Shown here: positions 47,759 to 58,840 of the stretch, piece after piece | How the letters are laid out: the number at the start of each line of letters is the position of its first letter | Position numbering within the stretch: position 1 is the first letter of the stretch | Assembly (NCBI RefSeq): GCF_029227915.1 | Contig: NC_079882.1 | Location: forward strand, 21,457,001 to 21,521,000 | Reading direction: 5' to 3' | DNA from: Hydractinia symbiolongicarpus | Taxonomy: Eukaryota > Cnidaria > Hydrozoa > Anthoathecata > Hydractiniidae | DNA length: 64,000 bases | Notes under the pieces: model-generated | Seen by the model: the letters and a program-made list of their open reading frames with translations, nothing else | What the model was told of the DNA's origin: nothing | Databases searched by the model: none | Made by a program: the position numbers and the translations under genes

Positions 47759-50333
47759 ACCTTACCAAATACCCACGTTGGAAGAAGTTCTTCACGAATT
47801 TAATGGTTGTACCATATTCACCACCCTGGATTTAAATCAAGGATATCACCAAATAACTTTGGATGACGAATCACGAGATCTCACCGCATTCGCATCCAGC
47901 AAAGGGATTTTGAGGTACACCAGGTTGATATATGGCATCTCTCCAGCTGCAGAAATATACCAACGAGAAATTGAACATGTACTACAGGGATTGAAACGCG
48001 TCCGCAATATCTCCGATGATATAATCATTGGAGCAGAGTCAGAAAAGGAGCTGCTAAAACGGACCGAAGCCGCACTAAAACGACTTAGAAGACATAACAT
48101 CACTGTCAACAAAGACAAATGCAAATTTAACCAGAAAGAGCTAACATACATGGGACACACACTGTCGGATAAAGGATTATCGCCAGACAACCGCAAGATC
48201 GAAGCGGTGAACACACTGAAACCCCCTTCCAACATCAAGGAACTGCGTTCATTCCTGGGCATGATCAACTACTGTGCAAAGTTCCTACCAAACTTAGCAG
48301 ACCTGACAGCACCACTACGTGTTCTCACCAAGAAAAACGTATCTTGGGAATGGACCAATGAACATCAAGAAAGATTTATAAAGCTAAAATCCATGCTGAC
48401 ATCAGCAGAAAGTCTAGCCTACTACAACCCAGGGTCGGAAACAGAGATCACCGTTGATGCATCACCCATCGGTCTAGGCGCAGTTATCTCACAGAAACAA
48501 CCTTGTGGAACCTATCGACCTATCAGCTATGCAAGCAGATCGCTGTCTGCTGCCGAACAAAGATACAGTCAGATTGAACGTGAAGCTCTAGCCATATTAT
48601 TTGCCATTGAACGATTCAAGATCTATCTGTACGGCATCACGTTTATCGTCAACACCGATCACAAACCGTTGGTGGCACTGTTCGGGAAGAAATCTAACCC
48701 ACCACCAAGGATAGAACGCTGGGTAATGAAACTGCTTCCGTATGATTTCATTGTTCAATTTCGACCCGGAGTCAACAACCCAGCAGATTACCTCTCTCGA
48801 TCGAACCCCGTACAAACACTCAGAGAAGACAGCAAAATGGCAGACCGATACATACACATGGTTTGCAACACCAGTCTGCCAGTAGCGCTGTCCCTTACTA
48901 CCATACAAGAAGCAACTCACCGTGACCCAGTCCTCGTGAAGCTGAAGGAGTGCCTACGCAAAGGGCACTTTCCTGACAAAGGAGCAGTCACCACTTTCAA
49001 GCGTCAACGACTGCATTTGTCCGTCTCGAAAGAAATTGTCATGTGTGACAACAAAATTGTCGTGCCAGAGGAATTGAAGCACCGCGTGATCGACCTTGCA
49101 CATGAGGGACACCAGGGAATAGTGCGCACTAAGCAACGTCTGCGCACAAAGGTCTGGTGGCCGGCAATGAACGCAGACGTTGAAAATTTCATACGTCATT
49201 GTCACCCTTGCCAAGTGGTTGGTCCTGCACAGACTCCATCACCAATGGAAATAACTCCGATCCCCCGGGGAGCATGGCTAATGTTAGGCTGCGACCTGTG
49301 TGGCCCGTTTCCGACAGGAGAAAATCTTCTCGTGTGTATCGACTACTTCAGTAGATTTCCGGAAGTAGAGATTCTGCATAAAATCACATCGACCGCCATC
49401 GTCACAAAACTACGAAAACTTTTCAGCCGATACGGGGCACCCGAAGAACTGGTGAGCGACAATGGACCTCAATTTGTCAGCAACACATTTAAAAAACTAA
49501 TGAACGAATTCAACATCCACCACAGAAGAGTAACACCATACCACCCACAGGCCAATGGCGAAGTAGAGCGTTTTAATCGCAACCTGAAAAAGGTCGTTCA
49601 GACGGCGATAGCAGAAGCTAAAGACTGGCGTGTTGTAATGCAAAACTTTTTGCTTAATTATCGCAACACGCCACACGCCACCACAGGAGTCACGCCAGCC
49701 GAACTGTTGTTCAATAGGACACTCAGGGACAAACTTCCCAGTCCCAGTGAATGCGATGGAAAAACAAGTCGACCAGATATTCGTCGTCTAGATACTACAA
49801 AAAAGACGCAAGCCAAGATCTTAATGGACAAATCCAGACGTGCCAAACCGCACCAAATCAAGGTTGGCACACCAGCTTTGGCCACCAACAGCTGGAAACA
49901 CAAAAATAAGTACACCAGTCGCTGGGACCCAAGACCTTTCGTCGTCACTGGGGTAAAAGGGAGTGCTATATTCTTAAAGCGAGATGGCAAGGATACACTA
50001 AGAAACTCTGGACAGGTTAAGACGTATCACACACCACGATTCACCATACAAAATCGTGCAAACCAAATGACGAGCTCTGAGGATAGTGACAGCGACTTCG
50101 AACTAGAGCTACCATCAATCGACAATGATATACACAACGAAAATATTATAGATAACAGTTACGACGCTGATACTGACAGCGATGCAACGGTAGCATACGA
50201 CGAATCCGATACAGAAAAGTACAACGACAGAGGAAGCAACGATAAGCCCGATGACGAGGCGAAGACTGACAACGAAATGAAAAAACGAACTCGAAACAAA
50301 CCACGAAGACTTGATGATTTCGTGATGGACTAA
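47685..50333 (+). CDS. LTR element pol: reverse transcriptase, RNase H, integrase
   Basis: The open frame that takes over at the A10 run carries the rest of RT (LCIDMRVAN, TLDLNQGYHQI, NISDDIIIG as the catalytic box), RNase H (ITVDASPIGLGAVI, SQIEREALAI, VNTDHKPL), the integrase HHCC finger (HEGHQGIVRTKQ...CHPCQ), and the DDE core (CDLCGPFP, VSDNGPQF, HPQANGEVERFNR). The C-terminal tail is Asp/Glu/Ser-rich. No independent ATG suits RT; it is presumably made as a fusion with gag-protease in active copies. Confidence 0.92.
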   Translation: MLSPKKKGIRLCIDMRVANSAIIREPYQIPTLEEVLHEFNGCTIFTTLDLNQGYHQITLDDESRDLTAFASSKGILRYTRLIYGISPAAEIYQREIEHVLQGLKRVRNISDDIIIGAESEKELLKRTEAALKRLRRHNITVNKDKCKFNQKELTYMGHTLSDKGLSPDNRKIEAVNTLKPPSNIKELRSFLGMINYCAKFLPNLADLTAPLRVLTKKNVSWEWTNEHQERFIKLKSMLTSAESLAYYNPGSETEITVDASPIGLGAVISQKQPCGTYRPISYASRSLSAAEQRYSQIEREALAILFAIERFKIYLYGITFIVNTDHKPLVALFGKKSNPPPRIERWVMKLLPYDFIVQFRPGVNNPADYLSRSNPVQTLREDSKMADRYIHMVCNTSLPVALSLTTIQEATHRDPVLVKLKECLRKGHFPDKGAVTTFKRQRLHLSVSKEIVMCDNKIVVPEELKHRVIDLAHEGHQGIVRTKQRLRTKVWWPAMNADVENFIRHCHPCQVVGPAQTPSPMEITPIPRGAWLMLGCDLCGPFPTGENLLVCIDYFSRFPEVEILHKITSTAIVTKLRKLFSRYGAPEELVSDNGPQFVSNTFKKLMNEFNIHHRRVTPYHPQANGEVERFNRNLKKVVQTAIAEAKDWRVVMQNFLLNYRNTPHATTGVTPAELLFNRTLRDKLPSPSECDGKTSRPDIRRLDTTKKTQAKILMDKSRRAKPHQIKVGTPALATNSWKHKNKYTSRWDPRPFVVTGVKGSAIFLKRDGKDTLRNSGQVKTYHTPRFTIQNRANQMTSSEDSDSDFELELPSIDNDIHNENIIDNSYDADTDSDATVAYDESDTEKYNDRGSNDKPDDEAKTDNEMKKRTRNKPRRLDDFVMD

Positions 50334-50417
50334 TAACGGTAACGGAACGCTGAAAGTCTATTAATGTTCACGGACGTTTATTTATGTTGACGAAACTTTA
50401 TTTATGTTGAAAAGGGA

Positions 50418-50570
50418 TGTTGTGTTTCGTGAGTATCGTCTGTCCCGGTAGCTGGTCTACCAGTTTATGTGTATGTCGTCTGCCGTAATATTAGAGTTGT
50501 ATACATGATGGACGGGAAATAAATAATGGCGTCCGAAATAGTGTGATACGTGTCTCGTTCAGATACAACA
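50418..50570 (+). repeat. 3' LTR
   Basis: Matches the 5' LTR at 152 of 153 positions and is followed at once by the TGCAC duplication. Confidence 0.95.
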
Positions 50571-50770
50571 TGCACCTGTCAGTCATGTCAGGGTGTGTGG
50601 TGTAAACACCTAATTTGGCTACGAACGGTGGCCTAATTATAGCTGATTCACCTAGTTACTTGCAGACTAACTAGGCCATTTGTATACTCATTAGGCAACT
50701 TTGAACCTTCCCCAAACACTCTTAAGAAAAGATCGCAAAGCTAAACAAGATGAAAGTAGCCTCTCTCCAC

Positions 50771-50807
50771 GTGAATTAACTACATCTTTGAGATGAAGTT
50801 AATTCAC
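50771..50807. repeat. 16-bp hairpin with one mismatch
   Basis: gtgaattaactacatc is inverted as gatgaagttaattcac after a 5-nt loop; it lies just inside the right end of the interrupted MITE. Confidence 0.8.
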
Positions 50808-50872
50808 TGGTTATTCCCTTACCTTTGCCAATATGTTAGCGATGAACTCAGATAGTTTATCCGGATGGTGTG

Positions 50873-51047
50873 TATACATATAGGCGAATATTTATCATAG
50901 CACATCCATATTTCAAGTAGTTCTTCTTCAATATGACTTTCACCCATTATACTCACCCGTCATGATCAGAGGTCTGACCGGGGTGAAGCATTCTCTGTTG
51001 AGAATTAAATATGGATGTGCTATGATAAATATTCACCTATATGTATA
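50873..51047. repeat. 175-bp foldback with 41-bp arms
   Basis: The arm tatacatataggcgaatatt with its continuation tatcatagcacatccatattt is inverted at 51007-51047 with a single mismatch. The centre holds a smaller inverted pair (tcacccgtca / tgaccggggtga). It could be a MITE of the foldback type or encode a long hairpin RNA. Confidence 0.85.
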
Positions 51048-51744
51048 AATTATGATGTCATATTTAAGTATAAGACATGTATTTTACAACCTAGTGCTCA
51101 AGACTTCATTATTAATTTCTGTTAAAAATATTGAAAAATGTAAAGCTGAATGTATAGTTGATAATTTTCTTTTTTATCTGTGCTACCTTAAGCAACAGGT
51201 GACAATTGAAAATATGAAAAATACAATTAAAAATGCAATAATAAGACACATGCAACTATCTCCTCCCCATTGCTGCAATTTATTTTATCATGCACACTGT
51301 GATTGCTGAGATATAAATAGATAACAAAATTCTATAAAAATTAGAAAAGAATTTTCCGTACATCGCTGGTACAGACAATCCGTGATAATTATTATGTTAT
51401 CTTTGTACCTTGAGTGCTAGTTCCATTTTTTTAGTAAGACAAATTATTATTATTTTTTCTTCGCAACTAAAAAATACAAACTGTCCGCATTAAGCGAAAA
51501 TACATAAATAAATGGTTGTCGTAAGACCCTCATCCATTCTTATTTTTTTCATTTTTTGTTGTTGTTCCGACCATACATAAAATAAAATTATTTTTATCTC
51601 CCTGACCGTAAGTTAATTGGTATGGTTCATAAGTGAAAACGACTCATGTAGTGGTAGAAAATGTATTCTTAAATAGTTTGAAGTTATATTTGAGGTATGG
51701 GTTGAAGTACTAGACATTTTAAAAACGGAATCATGACACTCGAC

Positions 51745-51980
51745 ACATATTTCTTACTATGGTGAATGTTTATCGCAAAGGTTGGCCCATAGGGCTTCTT
51801 TTAACGGCACCATATGGCCACTGGCTTCTTTTAGACATTATGGCAACTGACTTTTGACACTACATGTCTATTATGGTGAGGTTTTTATCGTAACGATTGG
51901 CCCACTGGCTTCTTTTTCCTGCACCATATGGCCACTAGCTTCTTTTGAAATTTTTACAACGACTTTTGACAGTACATGAC
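51745..51980. repeat. Two diverged tandem copies of an approximately 115-bp unit
   Basis: Each copy carries ctatggtga.g.ttttatcg or tatggtgaatgtttatcg, then ttggccca, ggcttcttt, gcaccatatggccact.gcttctttt, and acttttgaca.tacatg. Nothing coding seen. Confidence 0.7.
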
Positions 51981-52587
51981 AATTAATGACAATTAAACAT
52001 TTGTCTATACTATAACAGACTGACATGAACTGACATGCTCTACACAAAAAACTTACTTAACCCTATCACTGTAAAGAACATACAACTCTAAGCTTAAACA
52101 GAATAACTCCTGCCAGAATTATATGAATTATAAGAAAGAAAATGGCACAGAGATGGTTGATTCTGCCTTTGGACTAAAACCTTGGTGGGGTCTATCAGCC
52201 AAATTAAATGTAGCCCCTCTGCAAGGAAACCTTTAAGCTAATCAAACATTGACCATCAGACCGCCTGCGCCGCGCATCTAGTCACCATCCACATCAATGA
52301 ATACGTAAAAATTGTGTCAGGTTGTTCTTGTCCTCTTTCTATCACCAACGTCGTATTTACGTGTCGATAGAAACGTGATAGATAACGTATACCAGATCGT
52401 TATTTATGTCATGCCATCTCCAATGTTTTATTAGTGTGTCAAATAAAGAAGAAAACAAAACAGAACTAATTAGTGCATTATCGAGGAGGGTGGGAGGGCA
52501 AACGTCTGAACTGTTTAAGAGCAAGAGGCTTACTGTGTTCTCCTCCATATTTATACCCCCTGCTTGTGGTATGGATCTATGGCCTTA

Positions 52588-52940
52588 AGAGATAGATAGA
52601 TAGATGCGCATATTTTACATGGCTAGCCTCACAAATATCCAGGGATATACCCTGTCTATTATTTCCAGGAGGGGCCATGGCTTAGATGGAGAGTCCTAGA
52701 GTATTTAATGCTCATTTTGAGCGACGCAGACCCAATTAGGGCCCGTGCTCTACTAGACAACTCCCGGCAACATCCAACGGCCCACACAGTGTGCCATCTT
52801 CCCAATTTTCCTCACATGGCTTGGGTTAACCCGGGGCTATGGTAACATTCACTCGCCCATGTTGAATCGCCGTCAAGAGGAATCGAACCCCGGTCTCCCG
52901 CACAGAGTACGAGAGCTATAACCACTAATCTACGGCGCCA
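52588..52940 (-). mobile_element. tRNA-derived SINE with (ATCT)n tail
   Basis: Read on minus it starts TGGCGCCGTAGATTAGTGGT (A box) and GGGGTTCGATTCCTC (B box), the internal RNA polymerase III promoter of a tRNA. A body with CATGTGAGGAAAATTGGGAA and ATGGCACACTGTGTGGGCC follows, then a tail GCCATGTAAAATATGCGC and (ATCT)n. The tail also appears alone near 25.0 kb. The tRNA of origin was not determined. Confidence 0.8.
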
Positions 52941-54239
52941 CACAGTAACAAGCTTAACACATTCTGTTATTTTGGTTAAATTAATATAGTGTTGACTATT
53001 AGTCATAGGTCACCAATACATTTTTAAGATTAATAATGCAGAATGACAAAACACTAGTGAACCAGGTTAGCCTTATACTAGGAGTCAATATAGACACACC
53101 TTTGCTTCTGTAACCCTAATTAACATGTGCTAAACTTTTAGTTTAGCACCATTTACTATTGAATTCACTTGTAGAACAACTAATTATGTTAAGGTCGCCT
53201 TATTTCTAAAATCCAATTTCCAATAAAAATATATAACAAAATGCAAAAGAATTTTTAAATGTAAAAAAAAGGAGACACAAGATTATACCCATCTATTGTT
53301 TAATATTTTTAATGTTATTCACGATCCATCACGACAATCACAAATAATTGTGACGATCGCGTAAGCATAGTTATTTTTTTATACATTTTGACTATTGCGA
53401 AGTTCCTCGGTAACATTTTTCCTATTGCGGTGGTTATGATAGGTTCGTGGATCATTTGTGTGGCGCATAATATGCTCATGTTAGGTGCCCTGATTCCAGT
53501 ACTGTATAAGTCTACACTTTTTCACCCAGTAATTCTCCTCCATTCTTTCCAAATGTTTCCAAACATCATTTATACCTCGGATTCCCCTTAAGTGTCTACA
53601 CAATCCTCCGCCATTCTTTCTAAATGTCTCAAACAACTGAATCTTCTTATCTGGATAACATGTCCAATGCTACAAATACTTACACTTCTTACACAGGCAT
53701 CATACAACCTATCTTTTATAGCAATGCCAGCCAACAAAGAAAGTAACTTATCAATCTAACGAGCCATTGTTGCATATCTGTAAAGCTGAAAAAAATTGTT
53801 GTCTATAATCTCAATTTGCAATGCTTACATAAGAAGTGAATGTCAGTTCTTAGCCTCCATACAATATATACTAATGCACTTCTTTTGTACCCAACGCTTA
53901 CAAGTGTGACAAAAAATTGAGTTACTACTAACTTAACAAGGTCACTCTGAGGACAAGGTCATACTTAGCTGAAATGCTATGGATCATGACTTTTGCACAC
54001 CTTACATGGCATACTATCAAAAGTTTTCTCCAAATATACAAATGCTAAGTAGACATTTTTTAATACTTTCCTGAAACTGTCTGAGTAAAAATATTGCATC
54101 TTTATTGCCATGTTCTAAAACAAAGCCAAATTGCATCATATATATATAATATATCAATTTTTATCTAAGTAACTTATTAATCGCTCTTTCAATAACATTT
54201 ATTACTTGACAACCAACTTCAATTTCTCCTCCCCTGTAC

Positions 54240-54470
54240 TAGCCAAGACACCTACATTTTTGCGTTTTAGATAGTCTTCTTCATTCGCCTTGCTATCTTA
54301 ACAACCTCATTATGCTGGTCTTCCCTTCTCAACACATCTGCAAATCTGCTTCTCTCTGTACCTGACCTTGGAACAAGAAAGAAAAAAGGAGAACGCTTTA
54401 GATTCTTTAGAAAAAAAGCACAAGGTTCTGCCAGGTGTCTATATAAGAACTTGATTTTAAACATTGACTG
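54240..54470 (-). pseudogene. LINE fragment
   Basis: On minus, SRFADVLRREDQHNEVVKIARRMKKT is followed after a break by KNVGVLASTGEEKLKL, a spacing and wording like the region before RT in some LINE polyproteins. Weak and short. Confidence 0.3.
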
Positions 54471-57025
54471 TTTTGTAAATAAATTTTTCGTAAAGTGAAA
54501 TCTGAAATTTTGATTGGTTAGTGTCTTCTAGTTAATTTCTAATGAAATTTTAAAGTAATTACTTTTGAAAATTAAATAAATGTATGATAAAAAAAAATTA
54601 AACGAGCCATTTACTTTTTTTTTCCTTAAAACCATCTCTTCTGAACTTTTCGAAGCAGTGTTTTTGTTACCTTTACCTAAACTTTTGTCTTTGTTAATAT
54701 TTCAAAGATAAAACATGTGCATATTGTAAATATCACCTCACTGTGATCATGTTTCTTTTAAAACAAACATTAAGATTTCAAAGTTTTTTTAATCTTTTTG
54801 TGTGCACTTTTTTCTTAAAACACCTAAATACTCTAGAAACAACTACATTACATTTTAAACCGTACTGTAAGTAAATTTGCAATATCATTGTGATATAAAA
54901 TTATGTTATTACAACTGGATAATTAGCAATGAAAGCACCTGGTCTACACTTTTGTAAACAAAAAAAGGAAGTTTATAGTTGTAAAAATAGCTTAATATTT
55001 CAGCTTTACGAATATTTTCAAACTTTTTGTTAAACTTTTTGCATGCAATGTTTACTAACATATATTCAGTAAATTTTCCATTCAAATTTTGCCCGATAGC
55101 GATATTTTAGAGCCTAGTTTCCACAAGAAAGTCCATATTAAAGGAGATTTTAGAACTTGATCAATATTTCCCTAAAAAGACTTGTCAAGCACCTCACGCT
55201 CTGCTTCTATTAAAATTGAAAACAATGGAAAATTCAATACATTTAAAGCACACAGAAAATAGTTGTTTCTCATTCTGTCTTTCTTCCTCCAACATCTGAA
55301 TTTGTCTTTTACAGTGCTGTACAAGCATGATGCTCAGCTTTTAAGTAGATATATTTACTACCATCTGATTCTGCCTTTTTTCCTTTATACGCAGCTAGGT
55401 CAACTATTTCAATTATTTCACCACCAGTTCTGTATGTCTAGATGGTCCTTTCATGCACCTACATCATCAAAAATTTTTAGAAGACAATTCTTTACAGTAG
55501 TCAAAGTTCTTTCAAAAATTTTACATCACACTGACTATTCTTGGCCAACTGCTCTAAATTTTCTTGCTATAGTCTTTTCCCTCAGCTTCAAAACTTTCCA
55601 ATATGGCCTATACTTTCCCTTGGCTTCATTAAGAATCTTCAATAGTGATTAGTGAAAGCAAAACTAAAGAAAGAAATCTAATGACTGTAATTGGACATAT
55701 TTAAGAATATTATACCATTGTATTTAAAACAAAACAAAAAAATAGTGCTAAGGTTAAATTTGTCAGGTTGCCATCTGAGACCAAACTAAGAGTATATAAT
55801 GGTAAATCAACCATACGAAATACCATTCCCATTTTATCAAGGATGGAGTAGCTCTAAAGTTAATGTAGTTATGGCATTTCTAATATGACTTGTGTTACCT
55901 TTATAACAAAAGAACCCTGAAAGAATTACATTAACAACCCTAAATTCCTAAAGGCAAGATTCCAGCGAAAAAATGTCCCTGAAGTTCTGGACATTTCTTA
56001 AGAATGTAATTGTGTTTAGATTCACCATATTTTACAATACAAAGTTGCTTTTATGCTATTGCTCAAACATCTATCAAGGAAATACCTTGGTCTAAACATT
56101 AAAGTCCACCACAATGTAATCTTTATTGATGATGGTCACTTATTTTTAATGCTTTTATTATAGTGTAATATGTTTTAAGTGATTTCTAAACATTGCACAT
56201 TGCCCATATAAGACCTCTTGTTTTACTTGATATTGTGAATATATATATTTTACGCCAACCCTTCCATTATGCCTTTTGTGCAGTGGGTTATAGAAATACT
56301 AGTTTCTGATATATTAAAAGGACATTCAGATTTTACGAAATTTGAAACAACAATCACATTTATTTTACCTCAAAAACACCAATGATAGTAATAATGAAAT
56401 CAACTTGAAATTGAATTTTTACAGTATTGTTAAATTCAACATATAGTTTGAAATTTAGCCTCTGCCCTTCGCATCCAGTTCATAATACACCACCACTCTT
56501 AAATGCCATTTAGCCTCTTAAGAAATGACTTCCATTCTCCACAAACTTTTCTGGATTGTATCCTGTTGTCCTATAAGCATGAGATGTAACCAAGTGAACA
56601 CTCATTTGTATTTTGTGTGTATACACTTGTTTGTGACACTAACAAGTTTCATAATAATAATATTAAATATAAGTCAATCACAATTATGCAAAATAATTAT
56701 TTTCGCTTCTAATTTGAAATTTTATGCTTTTTAACATTTTTTTGAGACCATATTAGATTACATGGATTACAGTTTATAAAGAATAATGTCTCAGAAGAAA
56801 AACGAGGCCAAATTTTAATCATACAATTAGTAGTTAGGGCCTTTTTTGTCAGATTTTTTAGCCTCAATATGACATTATCAATAGAAAATCTTTCTGATAA
56901 TATTAAAGAATAAAAAATAGACATATATTATTGTAATGTTTCTTATAAGTTGGCATTATTTTCTGACGCAAAAGTTTAAAATGCTACAGCAATATGATGA
57001 TATGGTTTTTATTGTTAATTTTTAA

Positions 57026-57039
57026 ATTTATTTTTACAG
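57026..57039 (+). promoter_or_regulatory. 3' splice site directly before OGFOD3 start codon
   Basis: A pyrimidine/T-rich run ending acag leaves a four-base leader before the ATG. Compatible with spliced-leader trans-splicing or with an ordinary 5' UTR intron. Confidence 0.6.
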
Positions 57040-57043
57040 AACA

Positions 57044-58006
57044 ATGTCAATCTTGCGTAAGAGGAATGTTAAATTCAATGAAGAGGAGAAAAAGAGTAAA
57101 CCTTCTATCATTAAGAAGGTTCAGTTTGCTTTGGGATCGGTTATTTTCAAGAGGAGAGAAAATTCCAATATTTTACGAATTGAGCAGATGTCTGTGATCC
57201 CATACATCATTGCTTTTGTAGTTTTTTTGGCAATGTCTCGGTACCTTGTTGAATACATCCATCATATCAGTGATGATGGTGTCATAGCCAGTCAGGAAGA
57301 TCAGTATACACGTTTATTTGTTGAAGTACCATGCTCCAACGATTATGACAAGCAATTTAAACAGTGTACTCCAAAGAAATGTGGCAGAGTTATTAGAGAT
57401 AATTTATTTGAAAAAGACCAACTTGAACACATGAAAAGTATAGCAAAAAAGGGAATGAAATATGGTGGAGGAAGTGGTGGTGCTACCATACTTGACCTTC
57501 ACAGTGGTGCATTAAGCTATAAGGATAAATTTGCAAATTTATATAAAATGGAAAAAAATGTATTTTCCGAGAGAGACTTTAAAATTTATGCAAACGTTAA
57601 AAACAGGATTTTGGAGACAATAGCAGACGAGTTTGATATAAAAAGGGAAAGGTTATATTTAACAAAACCGACATTTTTTTCAAGAATTGATAACAGGCCT
57701 GCTGTTGCATTGCATGATGAGTATTGGCATCCTCACGTTGATCGCGAAACCTATGGTACCTTTTACTACACTGCATTGTTATACCTAAGTGATTACGATG
57801 TTGATTTTACTGGTGGAAGATTTTTATTTACCGATAAACATGTAAACAAAAGTGTGGAACCAAGATTTGGTAGATTATCATTTTTTACCTCTGGGTCAGA
57901 AAACCAACACTTTGTTGAAAAAGTTAGGAGCGGAACTCGATATGCTGTTACTGTGTCATTTACATGTGATAAAAAACATGGAATAGCAGATCCAAGTAGC
58001 CTGTGA
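57044..58006 (+). CDS. OGFOD3: 2-oxoglutarate and iron-dependent oxygenase domain-containing protein 3
   Basis: A single 320-aa coding exon. A basic cytoplasmic N-terminus and one membrane segment (about residues 50-69) make it a type II membrane protein. The C-terminal half is a prolyl-4-hydroxylase-like double-stranded beta-helix: iron ligands His231 and Asp233 in WHPHVD and His289 in ENQHF, and Arg299 in GTRYAVTVSF for 2-oxoglutarate. FTGGRFLF and EPRFGRLSFFTSGSEN are typical of OGFOD3. Its substrate is not established. The ATG lies 4 nt after a strong acceptor (tttatttttacag), so a 5' exon or spliced leader joins here. AATAAA occurs at 58128-58133 and 58157-58162. Confidence 0.92.
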   Translation: MSILRKRNVKFNEEEKKSKPSIIKKVQFALGSVIFKRRENSNILRIEQMSVIPYIIAFVVFLAMSRYLVEYIHHISDDGVIASQEDQYTRLFVEVPCSNDYDKQFKQCTPKKCGRVIRDNLFEKDQLEHMKSIAKKGMKYGGGSGGATILDLHSGALSYKDKFANLYKMEKNVFSERDFKIYANVKNRILETIADEFDIKRERLYLTKPTFFSRIDNRPAVALHDEYWHPHVDRETYGTFYYTALLYLSDYDVDFTGGRFLFTDKHVNKSVEPRFGRLSFFTSGSENQHFVEKVRSGTRYAVTVSFTCDKKHGIADPSSL

Positions 58007-58127
58007 AACTAAAGGATTGTAGTACAGACAGAGTTCATTTTATTTATTTTTACAATATTTACCACTTACATGGATTCTATTTATTATAAATCTTTCAAAA
58101 GTTTAGGTATTGAATATCATGCTGTGT

Positions 58128-58133
58128 AATAAA
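58128..58133 (+). terminator. OGFOD3 poly(A) signal candidate
   Basis: AATAAA about 120 nt after the stop codon, with a second at 58157-58162. Confidence 0.5.
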
Positions 58134-58479
58134 AGCAAAATTTAACATTGCAGAATAATAAAATAATCTCTCTATTAAACAAAACCTCTGATAATGTTAT
58201 TAAAAAACGAAAGAAGGGATTGTTGACAGTTTTAAACATTGCTACATTTTTTTACACATGATGACTTTCTCAATTTTCTAGCAAGTATCTTATTTCCTTT
58301 TAAACCTTCATTCATGCTCAATTATTAGTAACAGGATTTGCATGTTATTGGTAGTGGGATACTTTTCTCAGTATGTGACCATTGTAACTTTGTTTGGACG
58401 ACATCCATTTTTATTCAAATATATTATTGAGTCTTCAAAATGGTTTTGTTCGCCATGTTTAATTTCCAAAACTTCGTAG

Positions 58480-58830
58480 CAACACAAGATTGCAAAGTAT
58501 TTTCATAAAAATTACGACACGTTTTATTTTTAACATGTTTCGACTTTACCAAAGTCATCTTCAGAATATTATACAAAAGTTGATGCATACACTCATTATA
58601 CAAAAAATTTTTCGAAAGTTATTTAAATATTTCCCAAAAGTACAATTTTATATGAATTATACACAAGCTAATCCATATTGACAAAATAATATTAGATAAA
58701 CTAACAAAAGTTAGTTGAATAAAATTTATATACACAATTTGTTTAAGACAATTAAATATTTCCCAAAAGTACAATTTTTTAATTTTATTAAATGAATTTA
58801 CACATGCTAAATCAATATCTAAGTTGTTTA
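58480..58830 (-). mobile_element. Penelope-like element remnant
   Basis: On minus the sequence CTGAAGATGACTTTGGTAAA then GTCGAAACATG and acgtgtcgtaat resembles terminal repeats of Penelope-like elements. Next to it a unit of about 130 bp, marked by aaatatttcccaaaagtaca, is repeated (about 58625 and 58750). No reverse transcriptase remains. Confidence 0.4.
58537..58564 (-). ncRNA. Hammerhead-ribozyme-like core motif
   Basis: CTGAAGA, a stem GACTTT-GGT-AAAGTC, then GAAAC matches the order conserved in hammerheads (CUGANGA, stem II, GAAA), though one extra T precedes the stem. Stem I, stem III and the cleavage site were not verified. Confidence 0.3.
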
Positions 58831-58840
58831 ATTGTATTAA

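Larger units (their letters stand above)
45965..50575 (+). mobile_element. Complete Ty3/Gypsy LTR retrotransposon with 5-bp target duplication
   Basis: The element runs 45970-50570, flanked on both sides by TGCAC (45965-45969, 50571-50575). The 153-bp LTRs begin TG and end CA and differ at one position (46062 A, 50510 G), so insertion was recent. Order: LTR, primer-binding region, gag with zinc knuckles, protease, reverse transcriptase, RNase H, integrase, polypurine tract (gaaaaggga before 50418), LTR. Protease-RT-RNaseH-IN order is Ty3/Gypsy; short LTRs and paired knuckles suggest the Mag-like group (inference). Confidence 0.95.
45951..50824. mobile_element. Small MITE interrupted by the LTR element
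   Basis: ggtaagggaataac at 45951-45964 is inverted at 50811-50824. Removing the LTR element and one copy of its target duplication leaves a unit of about 270 bp with these ends, with an inner hairpin near its right end. Confidence 0.5.
53000..57039. other. Long non-coding stretch with LINE remnants
   Basis: No host gene found over about 4 kb. A short minus-strand stretch near 54.2-54.5 kb looks like worn LINE (listed). The sequence at 55.26-55.65 kb has an open plus frame, but its composition is ordinary and nothing in it is recognised. Exon(s) upstream of OGFOD3 may lie here. Confidence 0.45.

Noticed and set aside
47846-48268. A 140-aa minus-strand frame
   Set aside because: Antisense to the LTR element pol gene.
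55263-55652. A 129-aa plus-strand frame
   Set aside because: Phe/Leu-rich translation of AT-rich DNA, no motif, no splice support; the opposite strand is full of stops.
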